Source of the DNA: Aureisphaera galaxeae
GTDB lineage: Bacteria; Bacteroidota; Bacteroidia; Flavobacteriales; Flavobacteriaceae
Length of the DNA: 64,000 nt
NCBI RefSeq assembly: GCF_028561275.1
Contig: NZ_JAQQTF010000005.1
Location: 62,001 to 126,000, forward strand
Direction: 5' to 3'
A model generated the notes under the pieces. The model worked only from the letters and a program-made list of their open reading frames with translations. It had not been told where the DNA came from and did no database searches. How positions within the stretch are numbered: position 1 is the stretch's first letter; every line of letters starts with the position of its first letter. Shown piece by piece: positions 8,377 through 16,067 of this stretch. The position numbers and the translations under genes are program-made.

Positions 8377-9255
8377 ATGTCCACATTTAAGCATCAACCG
8401 TTTTGGCACTTCAATAGGGGAGAGCGCCTAGGAATTTTATCGTTACTTTTTATCATCCTGCTATTGCTGGGGTTCATTTACTTCATTCCAATATCCAATA
8501 AGGATACCTTCGATGCTTCTTCTTCAGAAATCATGCAACGTCAAAGGGAACTGGACTCGTTGAGGTGTCTTGCCATAGAACAGCAAAAACCGAGGCGATA
8601 TCCTTTCAATCCAAATTATTTGAGCGATTATAAAGCATATACATTGGGAATCACGCCAGAACAGTACGATCGATTGAAATCCTTTAGAGAGCAGGGCAAA
8701 TGGGTGAATTCAACTGCCGATTTCCAAAAAGTAACTTTGGTGCCAGATTCCATTTTGAATGAAATAAGTCCCTATTTCAAATTTCCCGATTGGGTGCAAC
8801 GTTCCCGTAGCAATAAGAAAAGGACTTTTGCTGAGAGAAAACCATTTTCTGGAACAAAGACCGATCTTAATTCTGCCACCCAAGAACAGCTTCAGGAAGT
8901 GTATGGAATTGGCGAAGTGTTCAGCAAACGTATTATTGCGAAGCGAAAGGAATTGAATGGTTTTGCTCATGGAATGCAATTGTATGATGTGTGGGGACTA
9001 AGACCGGAAGTGATAGAACGCATTCTGGAGCGATTTGAAGTGAAGAACCCTGTGCCCATTGAGAAAATGAATATCAATAGGGCTTCGGCTTCGGATCTAT
9101 CTACCATTCCAGGTGTTTCGTTTGGCCTCGCCAAGAAAATATGGGAGTTTGTCTATGTGCGGGAAGGGATTTCAGATTTTGAAGAATTGGCAAAAATTGA
9201 AGAATTGACACCCCAGAAATTACAGTTAATTCAACTATATTTGCTCATAGAATAG
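8377..9255 (+). CDS. ComEA-like helix-hairpin-helix membrane protein
   Basis: 292 residues: an N-terminal cytoplasmic stretch (FWHFNRGERLGI), one TM helix (about 20-42), a linker, and at least two to three helix-hairpin-helix motifs, including TDLNSATQEQLQEVYGIGEVFSKRIIAKRKE (about 162-192) and MNINRASASDLSTIPGVSFGLAKKIW (about 230-256). HhH motifs bind DNA non-specifically; ComEA-type proteins bind incoming DNA during transformation, but this architecture (large, TM-anchored, several HhH) is a general flavobacterial family and competence is only a possibility. The ATG directly abuts the previous gene's terminator, so the leader must be that terminator or be absent. Confidence 0.8.
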   Translation: MSTFKHQPFWHFNRGERLGILSLLFIILLLLGFIYFIPISNKDTFDASSSEIMQRQRELDSLRCLAIEQQKPRRYPFNPNYLSDYKAYTLGITPEQYDRLKSFREQGKWVNSTADFQKVTLVPDSILNEISPYFKFPDWVQRSRSNKKRTFAERKPFSGTKTDLNSATQEQLQEVYGIGEVFSKRIIAKRKELNGFAHGMQLYDVWGLRPEVIERILERFEVKNPVPIEKMNINRASASDLSTIPGVSFGLAKKIWEFVYVREGISDFEELAKIEELTPQKLQLIQLYLLIE

Positions 9256-9356
9256 TATATGAAAAAGACGGGCGAACGCTACAGATCTTTATCGAATGTT
9301 TTTCCTAACTTGTCCTTGAGATCGATATTTCCCCAATCCATTAAACCAAATTGCGA

Positions 9357-10523
9357 ATGAGTAACATGTATTTTACCGAGGAACACGAATTCTTCAGAAA
9401 GAGCTTTAGGGATTTTTTACAGAAAGAAGTGGTCCCTCACATAGAGAAGTGGGAGAAGACCGGAACCATAGAGCGCTTTATCTGGGAGAAAATGGGAGAG
9501 ATGGGGTACTTCGGTATTTCTTATCCCGAAAAGTACGGAGGGCTTGATCTCGACGTGTTTTACCTCGTAATTTATTTGGAAGAACTACAGCGTATTAATA
9601 GTGGTGGGTTTGCTGCTGCCATGTGGGTGCACCCCTATTTGGCGATGACGCATGTGAAAGCAGAGGGAAGTGAAGAGATTAAGGAAAAATACTTGCCGCC
9701 TAGCATTAGCGGGGAAAAAATAGGATGTCTTTGTATCTCCGAGCCCTTTGGGGGAAGTGATGTGTCCGGCATGCGGACCACTGCTGTAAAAGAAGGAGAT
9801 CACTATATCATCAATGGATCCAAAACATTTATTACCAACGGAATCTACAGTGATTACTTGGTGGTTTCTGCCAAGACGCATCCCGAAGAAGGAGGGAAGG
9901 GAATTAGTATGTTTATCATGGATCGAGATACCCCAGGAATATCTGCTACCAAATTGGACAAATTGGGTTGGCGTGCCAGTGATACGGCAGAAATTGCCTT
10001 CGACAATGTGAAGATTCCGGCGAGCAATCTCTTGGGAGAAGAAAAGAAAGGGTTTAGTTACCTCATGCAACATTTGGCTCTGGAACGTTTGGTAATGGCT
10101 GTTAATGCTCATGCCCGTAGCGAATGGGCCATAGAATATACCCTCCAGTACATGAAGGACAGAATTGCCTTCGGAAAGTCATTGGACAAGTTCCAAGCCT
10201 TACGACACCGTGTGGCACAAATGGCCAGTGAAGTGGAAATGTGCAAAACCTTTAACTATGTTACCGCAAAGCGATTGGGTAACAAAGAATACGTAGTGAA
10301 GGAAGCCAGTATGGCCAAGTTGGTATCGACCAAGGTGGCCGATGAAGTGGCGTACGAATGCCTGCAGATGTTGGGAGGATACGGTTATATTGAAGAATAC
10401 CCCCTTGCCAGAAACCTAAGGGATAGTAGATTGGGCCCCATTGGAGGAGGAACCAGCGAAATCCTAAAGGAGATCATTGCCAAAATGGTGATCGACGGCA
10501 AAAGCTATAAACCAGCTACCTAG
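9357..10523 (+). CDS. Acyl-CoA dehydrogenase (LCAD-like)
   Basis: 388 residues from the ATG at 9357 (a TTG two codons earlier is less likely). Full three-domain ACAD: N-terminal helical domain, central beta domain with CLCISEPFGGSDV (about 124-136) and KTFITNGIYSDY, C-terminal helical domain ending RDSRLGPIGGGTSEILKEII. The position that holds the catalytic Glu in medium-chain enzymes (IYEGT) is Gly here (IGGGT), as in long-chain and isovaleryl-CoA dehydrogenases, where the base sits on another helix; Glu260 in SEWAIEYT is the likely equivalent. FAD-dependent alpha,beta-oxidation of an acyl-CoA in fatty-acid or branched-chain degradation; chain length is not decided. Confidence 0.88.
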   Translation: MSNMYFTEEHEFFRKSFRDFLQKEVVPHIEKWEKTGTIERFIWEKMGEMGYFGISYPEKYGGLDLDVFYLVIYLEELQRINSGGFAAAMWVHPYLAMTHVKAEGSEEIKEKYLPPSISGEKIGCLCISEPFGGSDVSGMRTTAVKEGDHYIINGSKTFITNGIYSDYLVVSAKTHPEEGGKGISMFIMDRDTPGISATKLDKLGWRASDTAEIAFDNVKIPASNLLGEEKKGFSYLMQHLALERLVMAVNAHARSEWAIEYTLQYMKDRIAFGKSLDKFQALRHRVAQMASEVEMCKTFNYVTAKRLGNKEYVVKEASMAKLVSTKVADEVAYECLQMLGGYGYIEEYPLARNLRDSRLGPIGGGTSEILKEIIAKMVIDGKSYKPAT

Positions 10524-10597
10524 CGTTTTTGTGAATAGTCCCATTGTGGTCTAATCCTTGTAGGGTGTACAGCTGTCATTAAATATTTCGACAAAAG

Positions 10598-12019
10598 ATG
10601 AAGCATTCCTATTTTAAATACCTACTTGGCTTATCCCTAAGCCTGCTATGTACAACAGTCTTTTCCCAAACTGAGGTAAGGAGTAAGATTGTAGATTTCA
10701 ACACCTTTATGCCTATTGAAAGTGCCAGTATCTATGTGGAGAATACCACCATTGGTACTGTGAGTAATTCCGATGGAAAGTTTGTGTTGTTAATTCCGAA
10801 GAAACATGCCAATGATACTATAGTGGTATCATCTATCGGTTACTCAAGTTTCAAAATTACTGTGGCCGAATTTGTAAATGACGAAGACATCTTTTTGGAA
10901 GAAGATATAGCTTCCTTGGATGAGGTAATCCTTGTGGCATCTACCCGCCCAAAAACCGGAAACGAAATTATGCAGCGCGTACTGGAAGAGTTAGAGGAGA
11001 ACCTCCCGGAAGAGCCCTATTTGCAAAAAGGATTCTTGCGTCACAAAGAACGTAACAAAAGAGAGTACAAATGGCTTATCGAGAGTGCGATAACACTCTA
11101 TGATTCCAGTTATGCATCTGGTGCAGAGGACAATCTAAGGATCAATGTAGATGAAACCCGAAAGAGTTACGATTTACGGGATGTAGATAGCCTATTTGCC
11201 TATGCTGCCTATCTTAAAAACAAGACCAACAACAAACGGTTACGAAAGAAGAATCTTAGGCGGGACACCATTAAAAAAGCATCGCTTGTCAATGCCATTA
11301 AATGGAATGATCGTCGCATTAATGGGCTAAGCAATCTGTTTAAGGGAAAATTGAACCTTATTCGTAATGCAGGGGATTCTAGGGCATTATTTGGTAGGGA
11401 TATGTTGGAGAGGCATCAATTCGAGTTGGATACCATTTTGGTAGAGAATGAGAAAAAGCTTTATAAGATCAAGATTGCAAAAGGGAAGGAGTTTGTAGGA
11501 TTGAATACAGTTGGCGTCTATAACGAAGGATTCGAGGCCGAGGGGTGGTTGTATGTAGATTGGGATAGTTATGCCATTAAGAAAATTGAATATATGTTGG
11601 TGGCGGCGTCCGATGTTCAGAAAAGAAGAAGTAGGTCCCTGTTCGATACCCTGGTGAACCATAAATTGACGATGAGCTTTATGGAATATCAGGAAAAGAT
11701 GTATCCCAAGTACATCTATTACGAAACACCTAAGTTGGTGAATGTGGGAAATCGTTCTTCGGACAAGAAAGAAGAGGAAGATGAGGAAGCCAAGGATGAG
11801 CAGTTCTATTATACCGTTCAGGAAATTCTGTTTACGGAGATTATACAAGACTCAACCGCCGTGAGCGATGCATTGAAGAAAGAATGGTCGGACGATATTT
11901 TTTCATCCAGGCCATACAACAAAAACTTCTGGAAAAAATACAATGTATTGTTGGAGAGTGAAGAGGAAGAGAAGCTCATTCGCGATTTAAGTAAGCGGGC
12001 TTCGTTATTCAAACAATAA
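10598..12019 (+). CDS. CarboxypepD_reg-like domain secreted/outer-membrane protein
   Basis: 473 residues. Signal peptide MKHSYFKYLLGLSLSLLCTTVFSQ, then a CarboxypepD_reg-like beta-sandwich (about 27-105: VDFNTFMPIESASIYVENTTIGTVSNSDGKF to SSIGY) followed by about 350 residues with no domain I recognise, rich in charged residues and beta-strand patterns, and an acidic run (KKEEEDEEAKDE). There is no plug or TonB barrel and no T9SS C-terminal signal. Such proteins are common in Bacteroidota and probably sit at the outer membrane; function is unknown. It ends 78 bases before rpsU, which has its own promoter. Confidence 0.75.
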   Translation: MKHSYFKYLLGLSLSLLCTTVFSQTEVRSKIVDFNTFMPIESASIYVENTTIGTVSNSDGKFVLLIPKKHANDTIVVSSIGYSSFKITVAEFVNDEDIFLEEDIASLDEVILVASTRPKTGNEIMQRVLEELEENLPEEPYLQKGFLRHKERNKREYKWLIESAITLYDSSYASGAEDNLRINVDETRKSYDLRDVDSLFAYAAYLKNKTNNKRLRKKNLRRDTIKKASLVNAIKWNDRRINGLSNLFKGKLNLIRNAGDSRALFGRDMLERHQFELDTILVENEKKLYKIKIAKGKEFVGLNTVGVYNEGFEAEGWLYVDWDSYAIKKIEYMLVAASDVQKRRSRSLFDTLVNHKLTMSFMEYQEKMYPKYIYYETPKLVNVGNRSSDKKEEEDEEAKDEQFYYTVQEILFTEIIQDSTAVSDALKKEWSDDIFSSRPYNKNFWKKYNVLLESEEEEKLIRDLSKRASLFKQ

Positions 12020-12034
12020 TTTTTTCATTTTCCC

Positions 12035-12066
12035 TTGCATCAATAATAAAAACCTTATTATCTTTG
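12035..12066 (+). promoter_or_regulatory. rpsU promoter (TTG ... TATCTTTG)
   Basis: A -7 element TATCTTTG (12059-12066) followed by GCCGTCC, with a TTG at 12035-12037 about 21 bases upstream. It fits the Bacteroidota consensus and gives a leader of about 30 nt containing the SD. Confidence 0.7.
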
Positions 12067-12081
12067 CCGTCCGAAAAAGAG

Positions 12082-12091
12082 AGGAGGTGAT
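12082..12091 (+). promoter_or_regulatory. Full-length Shine-Dalgarno sequence of rpsU (AGGAGGTGAT)
   Basis: AGGAGGTGAT is complementary over ten bases to the 16S rRNA 3' end, with AGGAGG ten bases from the ATG. Most genes here have no SD. In Flavobacterium johnsoniae, bS21 helps to hide the anti-SD on the ribosome, and the strong SD of rpsU allows autoregulation by bS21-lacking ribosomes; the same logic is inferred here. Confidence 0.85.
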
Positions 12092-12097
12092 GACACT

Positions 12098-12292
12098 ATG
12101 TTAATTATACCAGTTAAAGACGGAGAAAATATCGATAGAGCATTAAAGCGTTTCAAGCGTAAGTTTGACCGTACAGGAACGATGCGACAGCTGCGTGCAC
12201 GTCAGCAGTTTACTAAACCTTCAGTAAAGCGTAGAGCTGAGATTCAGAAAGCGCAATACATTCAAACTTTAAGAGACGCAGAAGAAATTTAA
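12098..12292 (+). CDS. rpsU: 30S ribosomal protein bS21
   Basis: 64 residues, full length, with the bS21 core (MLIIPVKDGENIDRALKRFKRK and the basic stretch RQLRARQQFTKPSVKRR). It is part of the small-subunit platform near the 16S rRNA 3' end; in Bacteroidota it contributes to the pocket that sequesters the anti-SD. It has its own promoter, an unusually perfect SD and its own terminator, so it is a stand-alone transcription unit, consistent with autogenous translational control. Confidence 0.97.
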   Translation: MLIIPVKDGENIDRALKRFKRKFDRTGTMRQLRARQQFTKPSVKRRAEIQKAQYIQTLRDAEEI

Positions 12293-12315
12293 CGATTTCC
12301 TTTCACGTAAATATG

Positions 12316-12354
12316 AAAATCCGCTTGGTAGTATTCCTACCAGCGGATTTTTTT
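12316..12354 (+). terminator. Intrinsic terminator of rpsU
   Basis: AAAATCCGCT-GGTAG pairs with CTACC-AGCGGATTTT (long stem, loop TATTC), followed by T residues. Confidence 0.9.
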
Positions 12355-12413
12355 ATGGGCACGTTTTTCCATTCCCAAAATAGTTGTCGTACCTTTCCTT
12401 TTCAATCCATACT

Positions 12414-13304
12414 ATGACATTTCAATCCTTTATAGATTACTTGTCCTTGGAGAAAAAATATTCTCCCCATACCATTAAGGCCTATGAGAAGGACTTGTCC
12501 GACTTTCTTGTTTTTGCGGAAGAAGGATATGGGTACAAGGGTATTTCGGAAGTGAATTACGCAGTCATCCGAAGCTGGATTGTTTCTTTGGTAGAGCAGG
12601 GCATTGCCAATCGGAGCATTAACCGGAAAATTTCCTCATTAAAATCCTACTACCGATTTTTACTGAAAACAGAACAGATTGAAGTAAATCCCCTGGCCAA
12701 GCATAAAGCGCTTAAGACTCCCAAAAAAGTGCAGGTTCCTTTTACCAAGGCGGAAATAGAAGAGGTCATAGAATTGCTGAAGTTGGAAGAGGGTTTTGAG
12801 GGGATCCGAAACCGTCTTATCGTGGAGTTGTTTTATGCAACGGGAATGCGAAGGGCAGAGTTGGTAAATTTAAAGATGGGGAGCTTTTCCTTTTCCGAAA
12901 ATATCGTGAAGGTGCTCGGTAAACGCAACAAGGAAAGGCGTATACCGCTTTTACCGTCCATTGAGGAGACCTTGACACTGTATTTGGAAGCCCGTAAGGG
13001 GTTGCCAGAGATCAAGGATGCCGATTTCCTATTGCTGTCGAAAAAAGGCGTTAAATTGTATGAAACGCTTGTGTACCGAGTTATAAATTCTTATTTTAGT
13101 AAAGCATCTGAAAAGGTTAAGAAAAGTCCTCACATCTTACGACATTCTTTTGCAACGCATCTACTTAATGAAGGTGCAGATTTAAATGCAGTAAAGGAAC
13201 TGCTTGGACATGCGAGTTTGGCTTCCACACAAGTGTACACCCATAATAATATGGCACAGCTAAAACAGGTGTATCGGGAGGCCCACCCGCGCAACACAAA
13301 ATAA
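12414..13304 (+). CDS. xerC: Tyrosine recombinase XerC/XerD type
   Basis: 296 residues from ATG 12414 (MTFQSFIDYLSLEKKYSPHT), the normal start for the family. An N-terminal SAM-like core-binding domain (about 1-90) and a C-terminal catalytic domain with the full set: Arg146 (ATGMRRAEL), Lys170 (VLGKRNKER), His240 and Arg243 (HILRHSFATHLL), His266 (LLGHASL) and the nucleophile Tyr275 (STQVYTH). Its location beside rpsU and hpf is typical of a housekeeping Xer that resolves chromosome dimers at dif, not of an integrative element. The xerC versus xerD name is by convention; flavobacteria usually have both. Confidence 0.9.
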   Translation: MTFQSFIDYLSLEKKYSPHTIKAYEKDLSDFLVFAEEGYGYKGISEVNYAVIRSWIVSLVEQGIANRSINRKISSLKSYYRFLLKTEQIEVNPLAKHKALKTPKKVQVPFTKAEIEEVIELLKLEEGFEGIRNRLIVELFYATGMRRAELVNLKMGSFSFSENIVKVLGKRNKERRIPLLPSIEETLTLYLEARKGLPEIKDADFLLLSKKGVKLYETLVYRVINSYFSKASEKVKKSPHILRHSFATHLLNEGADLNAVKELLGHASLASTQVYTHNNMAQLKQVYREAHPRNTK

Positions 13305-13327
13305 CACTAACTTAAAAATTTTTGCGT

Positions 13328-13630
13328 ATGAAGGTAAACGTGCAAACTCCCAACTTTGTAGCGGACGTTAAACTTATTGACTTCATAAATAAGAAACTCT
13401 CCAAACTAGAACTTTTTTACGATCGCATCATTTATGCCGATGTATTTTTGAAGGTGCAGAAGACCAGCGAAAAAGAAAACAAGAGCGTAGAAATATTATT
13501 GAGTATTCCCGGCGGGGATCTCATGGTAAAAAAAGAAGCCAAGACTTTCGAAGCGGGCACAGATGAGTGTGTTCAAACCTTGGAAAGACAGCTTAAGAAA
13601 AGAAAGCAAAAACAAAGGGCACATGCCTGA
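13328..13630 (+). CDS. hpf: Short ribosome hibernation-promoting factor (HPF/RaiA family)
   Basis: 100 residues from ATG 13328, two codons after a TTG that is less likely. The fold is the beta-alpha-beta-beta-beta-alpha HPF/YfiA core (MKVNVQTPNFVADVKLIDFINKK; RIIYADVFLKVQKT; SVEILLSIPGGDLMVKKEAKTF) with a short basic tail (LKKRKQKQRAHA) and no long-HPF dimerisation domain. It binds the decoding region of the 30S subunit during slow growth to silence ribosomes. It follows xerC by 23 bp and is probably co-transcribed with it. Confidence 0.88.
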   Translation: MKVNVQTPNFVADVKLIDFINKKLSKLELFYDRIIYADVFLKVQKTSEKENKSVEILLSIPGGDLMVKKEAKTFEAGTDECVQTLERQLKKRKQKQRAHA

Positions 13631-13650
13631 TGATTTTTTTTGAAAAAAGT

Positions 13651-13680
13651 TTTGTAGAAAAAATAAATTCTATACATTTG
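13651..13680 (+). promoter_or_regulatory. Promoter of the tRNA-tuf cluster (TTTG-N18-TACATTTG)
   Basis: A near-ideal Bacteroidota promoter: TTTG at 13651-13654, 18 bases, then TACATTTG at 13673-13680. The predicted start lies at about 13683-13687, inside the hairpin at 13682. Confidence 0.8.
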
Positions 13681-13681
13681 C

Positions 13682-13708
13682 AGTCCGTTAGAAATAGCGG
13701 ACTTTTTT
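13682..13708 (+). terminator. Terminator-like hairpin at the very start of the tRNA transcript
   Basis: AGTCCG (13682-13687) pairs with CGGACT (13698-13703) and is followed by six T. It sits directly after the promoter and before tRNA-Thr, so it may be an attenuator or an early-termination site, or form the 5' end of the primary transcript. Confidence 0.5.
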
Positions 13709-13742
13709 ATGCTGAAATTTAAGTGTAAGGAAGGGCTGAGAA

Positions 13743-13816
13743 GCCGATATAGCTCAGCTGGCTAGAGCAGCTGATTTGTAATCAGCAGGTCGTGGGTTCG
13801 AGTCCCTCTATCGGCT
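13743..13816 (+). tRNA. tRNA-Thr (anticodon TGT)
   Basis: 74 nt. The acceptor GCCGATA pairs with TATCGGC, discriminator T, anticodon loop TTTGTAA (TGT), T arm GTGGGTTCGAGTCCC. CCA is not encoded. First of four tRNAs upstream of tuf. Confidence 0.97.
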
Positions 13817-13875
13817 CTTAAATTTCTGAAAAATTAGTTCAGAATACGTTCTTAAAATAGTGTGCAAAACACCTT

Positions 13876-13958
13876 GGGGAGATACTCAAGCGGCCAACGA
13901 GGACAGACTGTAAATCTGTTGGTTTTTACCTTCGCAGGTTCGAATCCTGCTCTCCCCA
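13876..13958 (+). tRNA. tRNA-Tyr (anticodon GTA)
   Basis: 83 nt, a class II tRNA with a long variable arm. The acceptor GGGGAGA pairs with TCTCCCC, discriminator A, anticodon GTA in the loop CTGTAAA. CCA is not encoded. Confidence 0.97.
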
Positions 13959-13983
13959 CTTTTTATTAATTTTGCTCGATCTT

Positions 13984-14014
13984 TTTGAAAGCAAAAAAAT
14001 AATGATTATCTTTG
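13984..14014 (+). promoter_or_regulatory. Internal promoter before tRNA-Gly (TTTG-N19-TATCTTTG)
   Basis: TTTG at 13984-13987 and TATCTTTG at 14007-14014 with 19 bases between, followed by GCACGC. It would allow tRNA-Gly, tRNA-Thr(GGT) and tuf to be transcribed separately from the first two tRNAs. Confidence 0.7.
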
Positions 14015-14090
14015 CACGCATTTTCGAGGTACGCGACTCGAAATTTGAAATGATGAATACCTTTCCCTAAAGGTTTTTTGGGGATAAAAT

Positions 14091-14163
14091 GCGGGAGTAG
14101 CTCAGTTGGTAGAGCGTCAGCCTTCCAAGCTGAATGTCGCCGGTTCGAACCCGGTCTCCCGCT
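14091..14163 (+). tRNA. tRNA-Gly (anticodon TCC)
   Basis: 73 nt. The acceptor GCGGGAG pairs with CTCCCGC, discriminator T, anticodon TCC in the loop CTTCCAA. CCA is not encoded. Confidence 0.97.
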
Positions 14164-14253
14164 CTCAAAAAACTTCAAGGCCCTAGTTATGCGGAATTGG
14201 AGTTTTTGTCGTTGCAGAAAGCGACTTATAACGCTTCAGCCCGCAACCAAAAA

Positions 14254-14325
14254 GCCGGTGTAGCTCAGGGGTAGAGCGTTTCCTTGGTAAGGAAGAGGTC
14301 ACGGGTTCAAATCCCGTCATTGGCT
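14254..14325 (+). tRNA. tRNA-Thr (anticodon GGT)
   Basis: 72 nt. The acceptor GCCGGTG pairs with CATTGGC using two G-U pairs, discriminator T, anticodon GGT in the loop TTGGTAA. It lies 55 bases before tuf and is probably cut out of a tRNA-tuf transcript. Confidence 0.96.
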
Positions 14326-14380
14326 CAAAGTAGTTTTTAATTGAACACTAATATATAACTAAGATTTAAATTAATACAAG

Positions 14381-15568
14381 ATGGCAAAAGAAACATATGA
14401 TCGGTCGAAACCTCACTTAAACGTGGGTACTATTGGACACGTAGATCACGGTAAAACAACTCTTACTGCTGCTATTACTAAAGTATTGGCAGATGCAGGT
14501 TTTTCAGAAGCTTCTGCTTTTGATCAAATTGACAACGCTCCGGAAGAAAAGGAACGTGGTATTACCATTAACTCTTCTCACGTTGAGTATGCTACTGCAA
14601 ACCGTCACTACGCTCACGTTGACTGTCCAGGTCACGCCGATTACGTAAAGAACATGGTAACTGGTGCTGCTCAGATGGACGGTGCCATTCTTGTAGTTGC
14701 TGCTACAGATGGTCCTATGCCACAAACTCGTGAGCACATCCTTCTAGGACGTCAGGTAGGTATTCCTCGTATCGTTGTATTCATGAACAAAGTGGATATG
14801 GTTGATGATGATGAGCTTTTAGAGCTTGTTGAGATGGAAGTTCGTGACCTTCTAAGCTTCTACGAGTACGATGGTGACAATGGTCCAGTTATCGCTGGTT
14901 CTGCACTAGGTGCTCTTAATGGAGAAGAGAAGTGGGTGAAGACAGTTATCGAATTGATGGAAGCTGTTGATACTTGGATCGAAGAGCCACTTCGTGAAGT
15001 TGATAAAGACTTCTTGATGCCAATCGAAGACGTATTCTCTATTACAGGTCGTGGTACTGTTGCAACTGGACGTATCGAAACTGGTGTTGCTAACACTGGA
15101 GATCCTGTAGATATCATCGGAATGGGAGCTGAGAAATTGACTTCTACTATTACTGGAGTTGAGATGTTCCGTAAGATCCTTGATAGAGGAGAAGCTGGTG
15201 ATAACGTAGGTATCCTATTGAGAGGTATCGAGAAAACTGATATCCGTCGTGGAATGGTTATCTGTAAGCAAGGTTCTGTAACTCCTCACGCTAAGTTTAA
15301 GGCAGAGGTGTATATCCTTAAGAAAGAAGAAGGTGGTCGTCACACGCCTTTCCATAACAACTACCGTCCTCAGTTCTACGTACGTACAACTGACGTAACA
15401 GGAAACATTAACCTTCCTGATGGTGTTGAAATGGTGATGCCTGGTGATAACCTTACTATTACTGTAGATCTTATCCAGCCAATCGCAATGAACGTTGGAC
15501 TACGTTTCGCTATCCGTGAAGGTGGTAGAACTGTAGGTGCTGGACAGGTTACTGAAATTTTAGACTAA
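14381..15568 (+). CDS. tuf: Elongation factor Tu
   Basis: 395 residues, full length. G1 motif GHVDHGKTT (about 19-27), switch regions with [14 protein letters not shown]3 DCPGHADY, G4 NKVD, G5 SALG, then domains II and III ending [14 protein letters not shown]. It delivers aminoacyl-tRNA to the ribosome. Codon choice is clearly biased (many GGT, GTA, CGT, ATC codons), as expected of a very highly expressed gene. It is embedded in the classic tRNA-tuf-tRNA-secE order and followed by a terminator and then tRNA-Trp. Confidence 0.98.
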   Translation: MAKETYDRSKPHLNVGTIGHVDHGKTTLTAAITKVLADAGFSEASAFDQIDNAPEEKERGITINSSHVEYATANRHYAHVDCPGHADYVKNMVTGAAQMDGAILVVAATDGPMPQTREHILLGRQVGIPRIVVFMNKVDMVDDDELLELVEMEVRDLLSFYEYDGDNGPVIAGSALGALNGEEKWVKTVIELMEAVDTWIEEPLREVDKDFLMPIEDVFSITGRGTVATGRIETGVANTGDPVDIIGMGAEKLTSTITGVEMFRKILDRGEAGDNVGILLRGIEKTDIRRGMVICKQGSVTPHAKFKAEVYILKKEEGGRHTPFHNNYRPQFYVRTTDVTGNINLPDGVEMVMPGDNLTITVDLIQPIAMNVGLRFAIREGGRTVGAGQVTEILD

Positions 15569-15583
15569 TTACAGTATATATAT

Positions 15584-15628
15584 AAAAGTCTTAAGGTGTC
15601 TTACAGAAGTGGGACGCCTTGACTTTTG
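15584..15628 (+). terminator. Intrinsic terminator after tuf
   Basis: AAAAGTC-AAGGTGTC pairs with GACGCCTT-GACTTTT, with a loop of about 12 bases. It follows the tuf stop by 16 bases. Complete termination would require a separate promoter for tRNA-Trp and secE. Confidence 0.75.
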
Positions 15629-15644
15629 TTTACGGGTTTACTTG

Positions 15645-15675
15645 CCTGCCAGCTGGCAGGGCTCAGGAACTGAGC
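15645..15675. repeat. Paired palindromes between tuf and tRNA-Trp (REP-like candidate)
   Basis: A 16-bp perfect palindrome CCTGCCAGCTGGCAGG (15645-15660) is directly followed by a second hairpin GCTCAG-GAA-CTGAGC (15661-15675). The G+C content is clearly above that of the surrounding spacer. It lacks a T tract, so it is not a simple terminator; it resembles a dispersed palindromic (REP-like) unit. Confidence 0.6.
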
Positions 15676-15741
15676 TTCGAAAGAAAAGGTAAACTAGTAG
15701 AAAAAACAAGAGAATGAAGCTTTGGCCAAGTTCTCTTACAT

Positions 15742-15814
15742 ACGGGTTTAGCTCAGTTGGTAGAGCACTGGTCTCCAAAACCAGGTGTCGGGAGTTCGAG
15801 TCTCTCAACCCGTG
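15742..15814 (+). tRNA. tRNA-Trp (anticodon CCA)
   Basis: 73 nt. The acceptor ACGGGTT pairs with AACCCGT, discriminator G, anticodon CCA in the loop CTCCAAA. The 3' CCA tail is not encoded. It sits directly upstream of secE, a common bacterial arrangement. Confidence 0.97.
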
Positions 15815-15864
15815 CGAAAGGCAATGAGTTTAAAAGCTCAAGTTTAAATTTTAAATTCAATAAA

Positions 15865-16053
15865 ATGATAAACTACATCAAAGAATCTTATAATGAGCTT
15901 AAGAATCACGTGACTTGGACCTCTTGGTCCGAAGCACAGCGCCTCACCGTTGTTGTAGCAGTATTCTCCGTTGTATTGGCATTGGCCATCTGGGGAGTAG
16001 ATACTGTATTCAGTGGAGTTGTTGGAAAGTATTTTGAATGGATCAAATCCTAA
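15865..16053 (+). CDS. secE: Preprotein translocase subunit SecE
   Basis: 62 residues from ATG 15865; longer in-frame starts would run through tRNA-Trp. It has the single-TM short SecE form: an amphipathic helix with ESYNELKNHVTWTSWSEAQRLT, then one TM segment (VVVAVFSVVLALAIWGVDTVF). SecE clamps SecY in the inner-membrane Sec channel. It is followed after 14 bases by nusG, as in almost all bacteria. Confidence 0.95.
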   Translation: MINYIKESYNELKNHVTWTSWSEAQRLTVVVAVFSVVLALAIWGVDTVFSGVVGKYFEWIKS

Positions 16054-16054
16054 G

Positions 16055-16060
16055 GGAGGT
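16055..16060 (+). promoter_or_regulatory. SD-like sequence of nusG (GGAGGT)
   Basis: GGAGGT starts directly after the secE stop codon, with seven bases to the nusG ATG at 16068. Together with rpsU it is one of the few clear SD sequences in the window, and it supports this start over an in-frame ATG at 16038 inside secE. Confidence 0.6.
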
Positions 16061-16067
16061 ATTGGTA

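Noticed and set aside
12414-13304. A mobile-element integrase
   Set aside because: The tyrosine recombinase has the length and motifs of a housekeeping Xer, lies between rpsU and hpf, and has no attachment repeats or cargo around it.
14078-14263. Short frame running over tRNA-Gly
   Set aside because: It is made of tRNA sequence; the RNA folds perfectly and a protein here is not credible.
13743-14325. tRNA genes as integration sites for a genomic island
   Set aside because: No duplicated tRNA 3' ends or integrase are nearby and the cluster order is ancestral.
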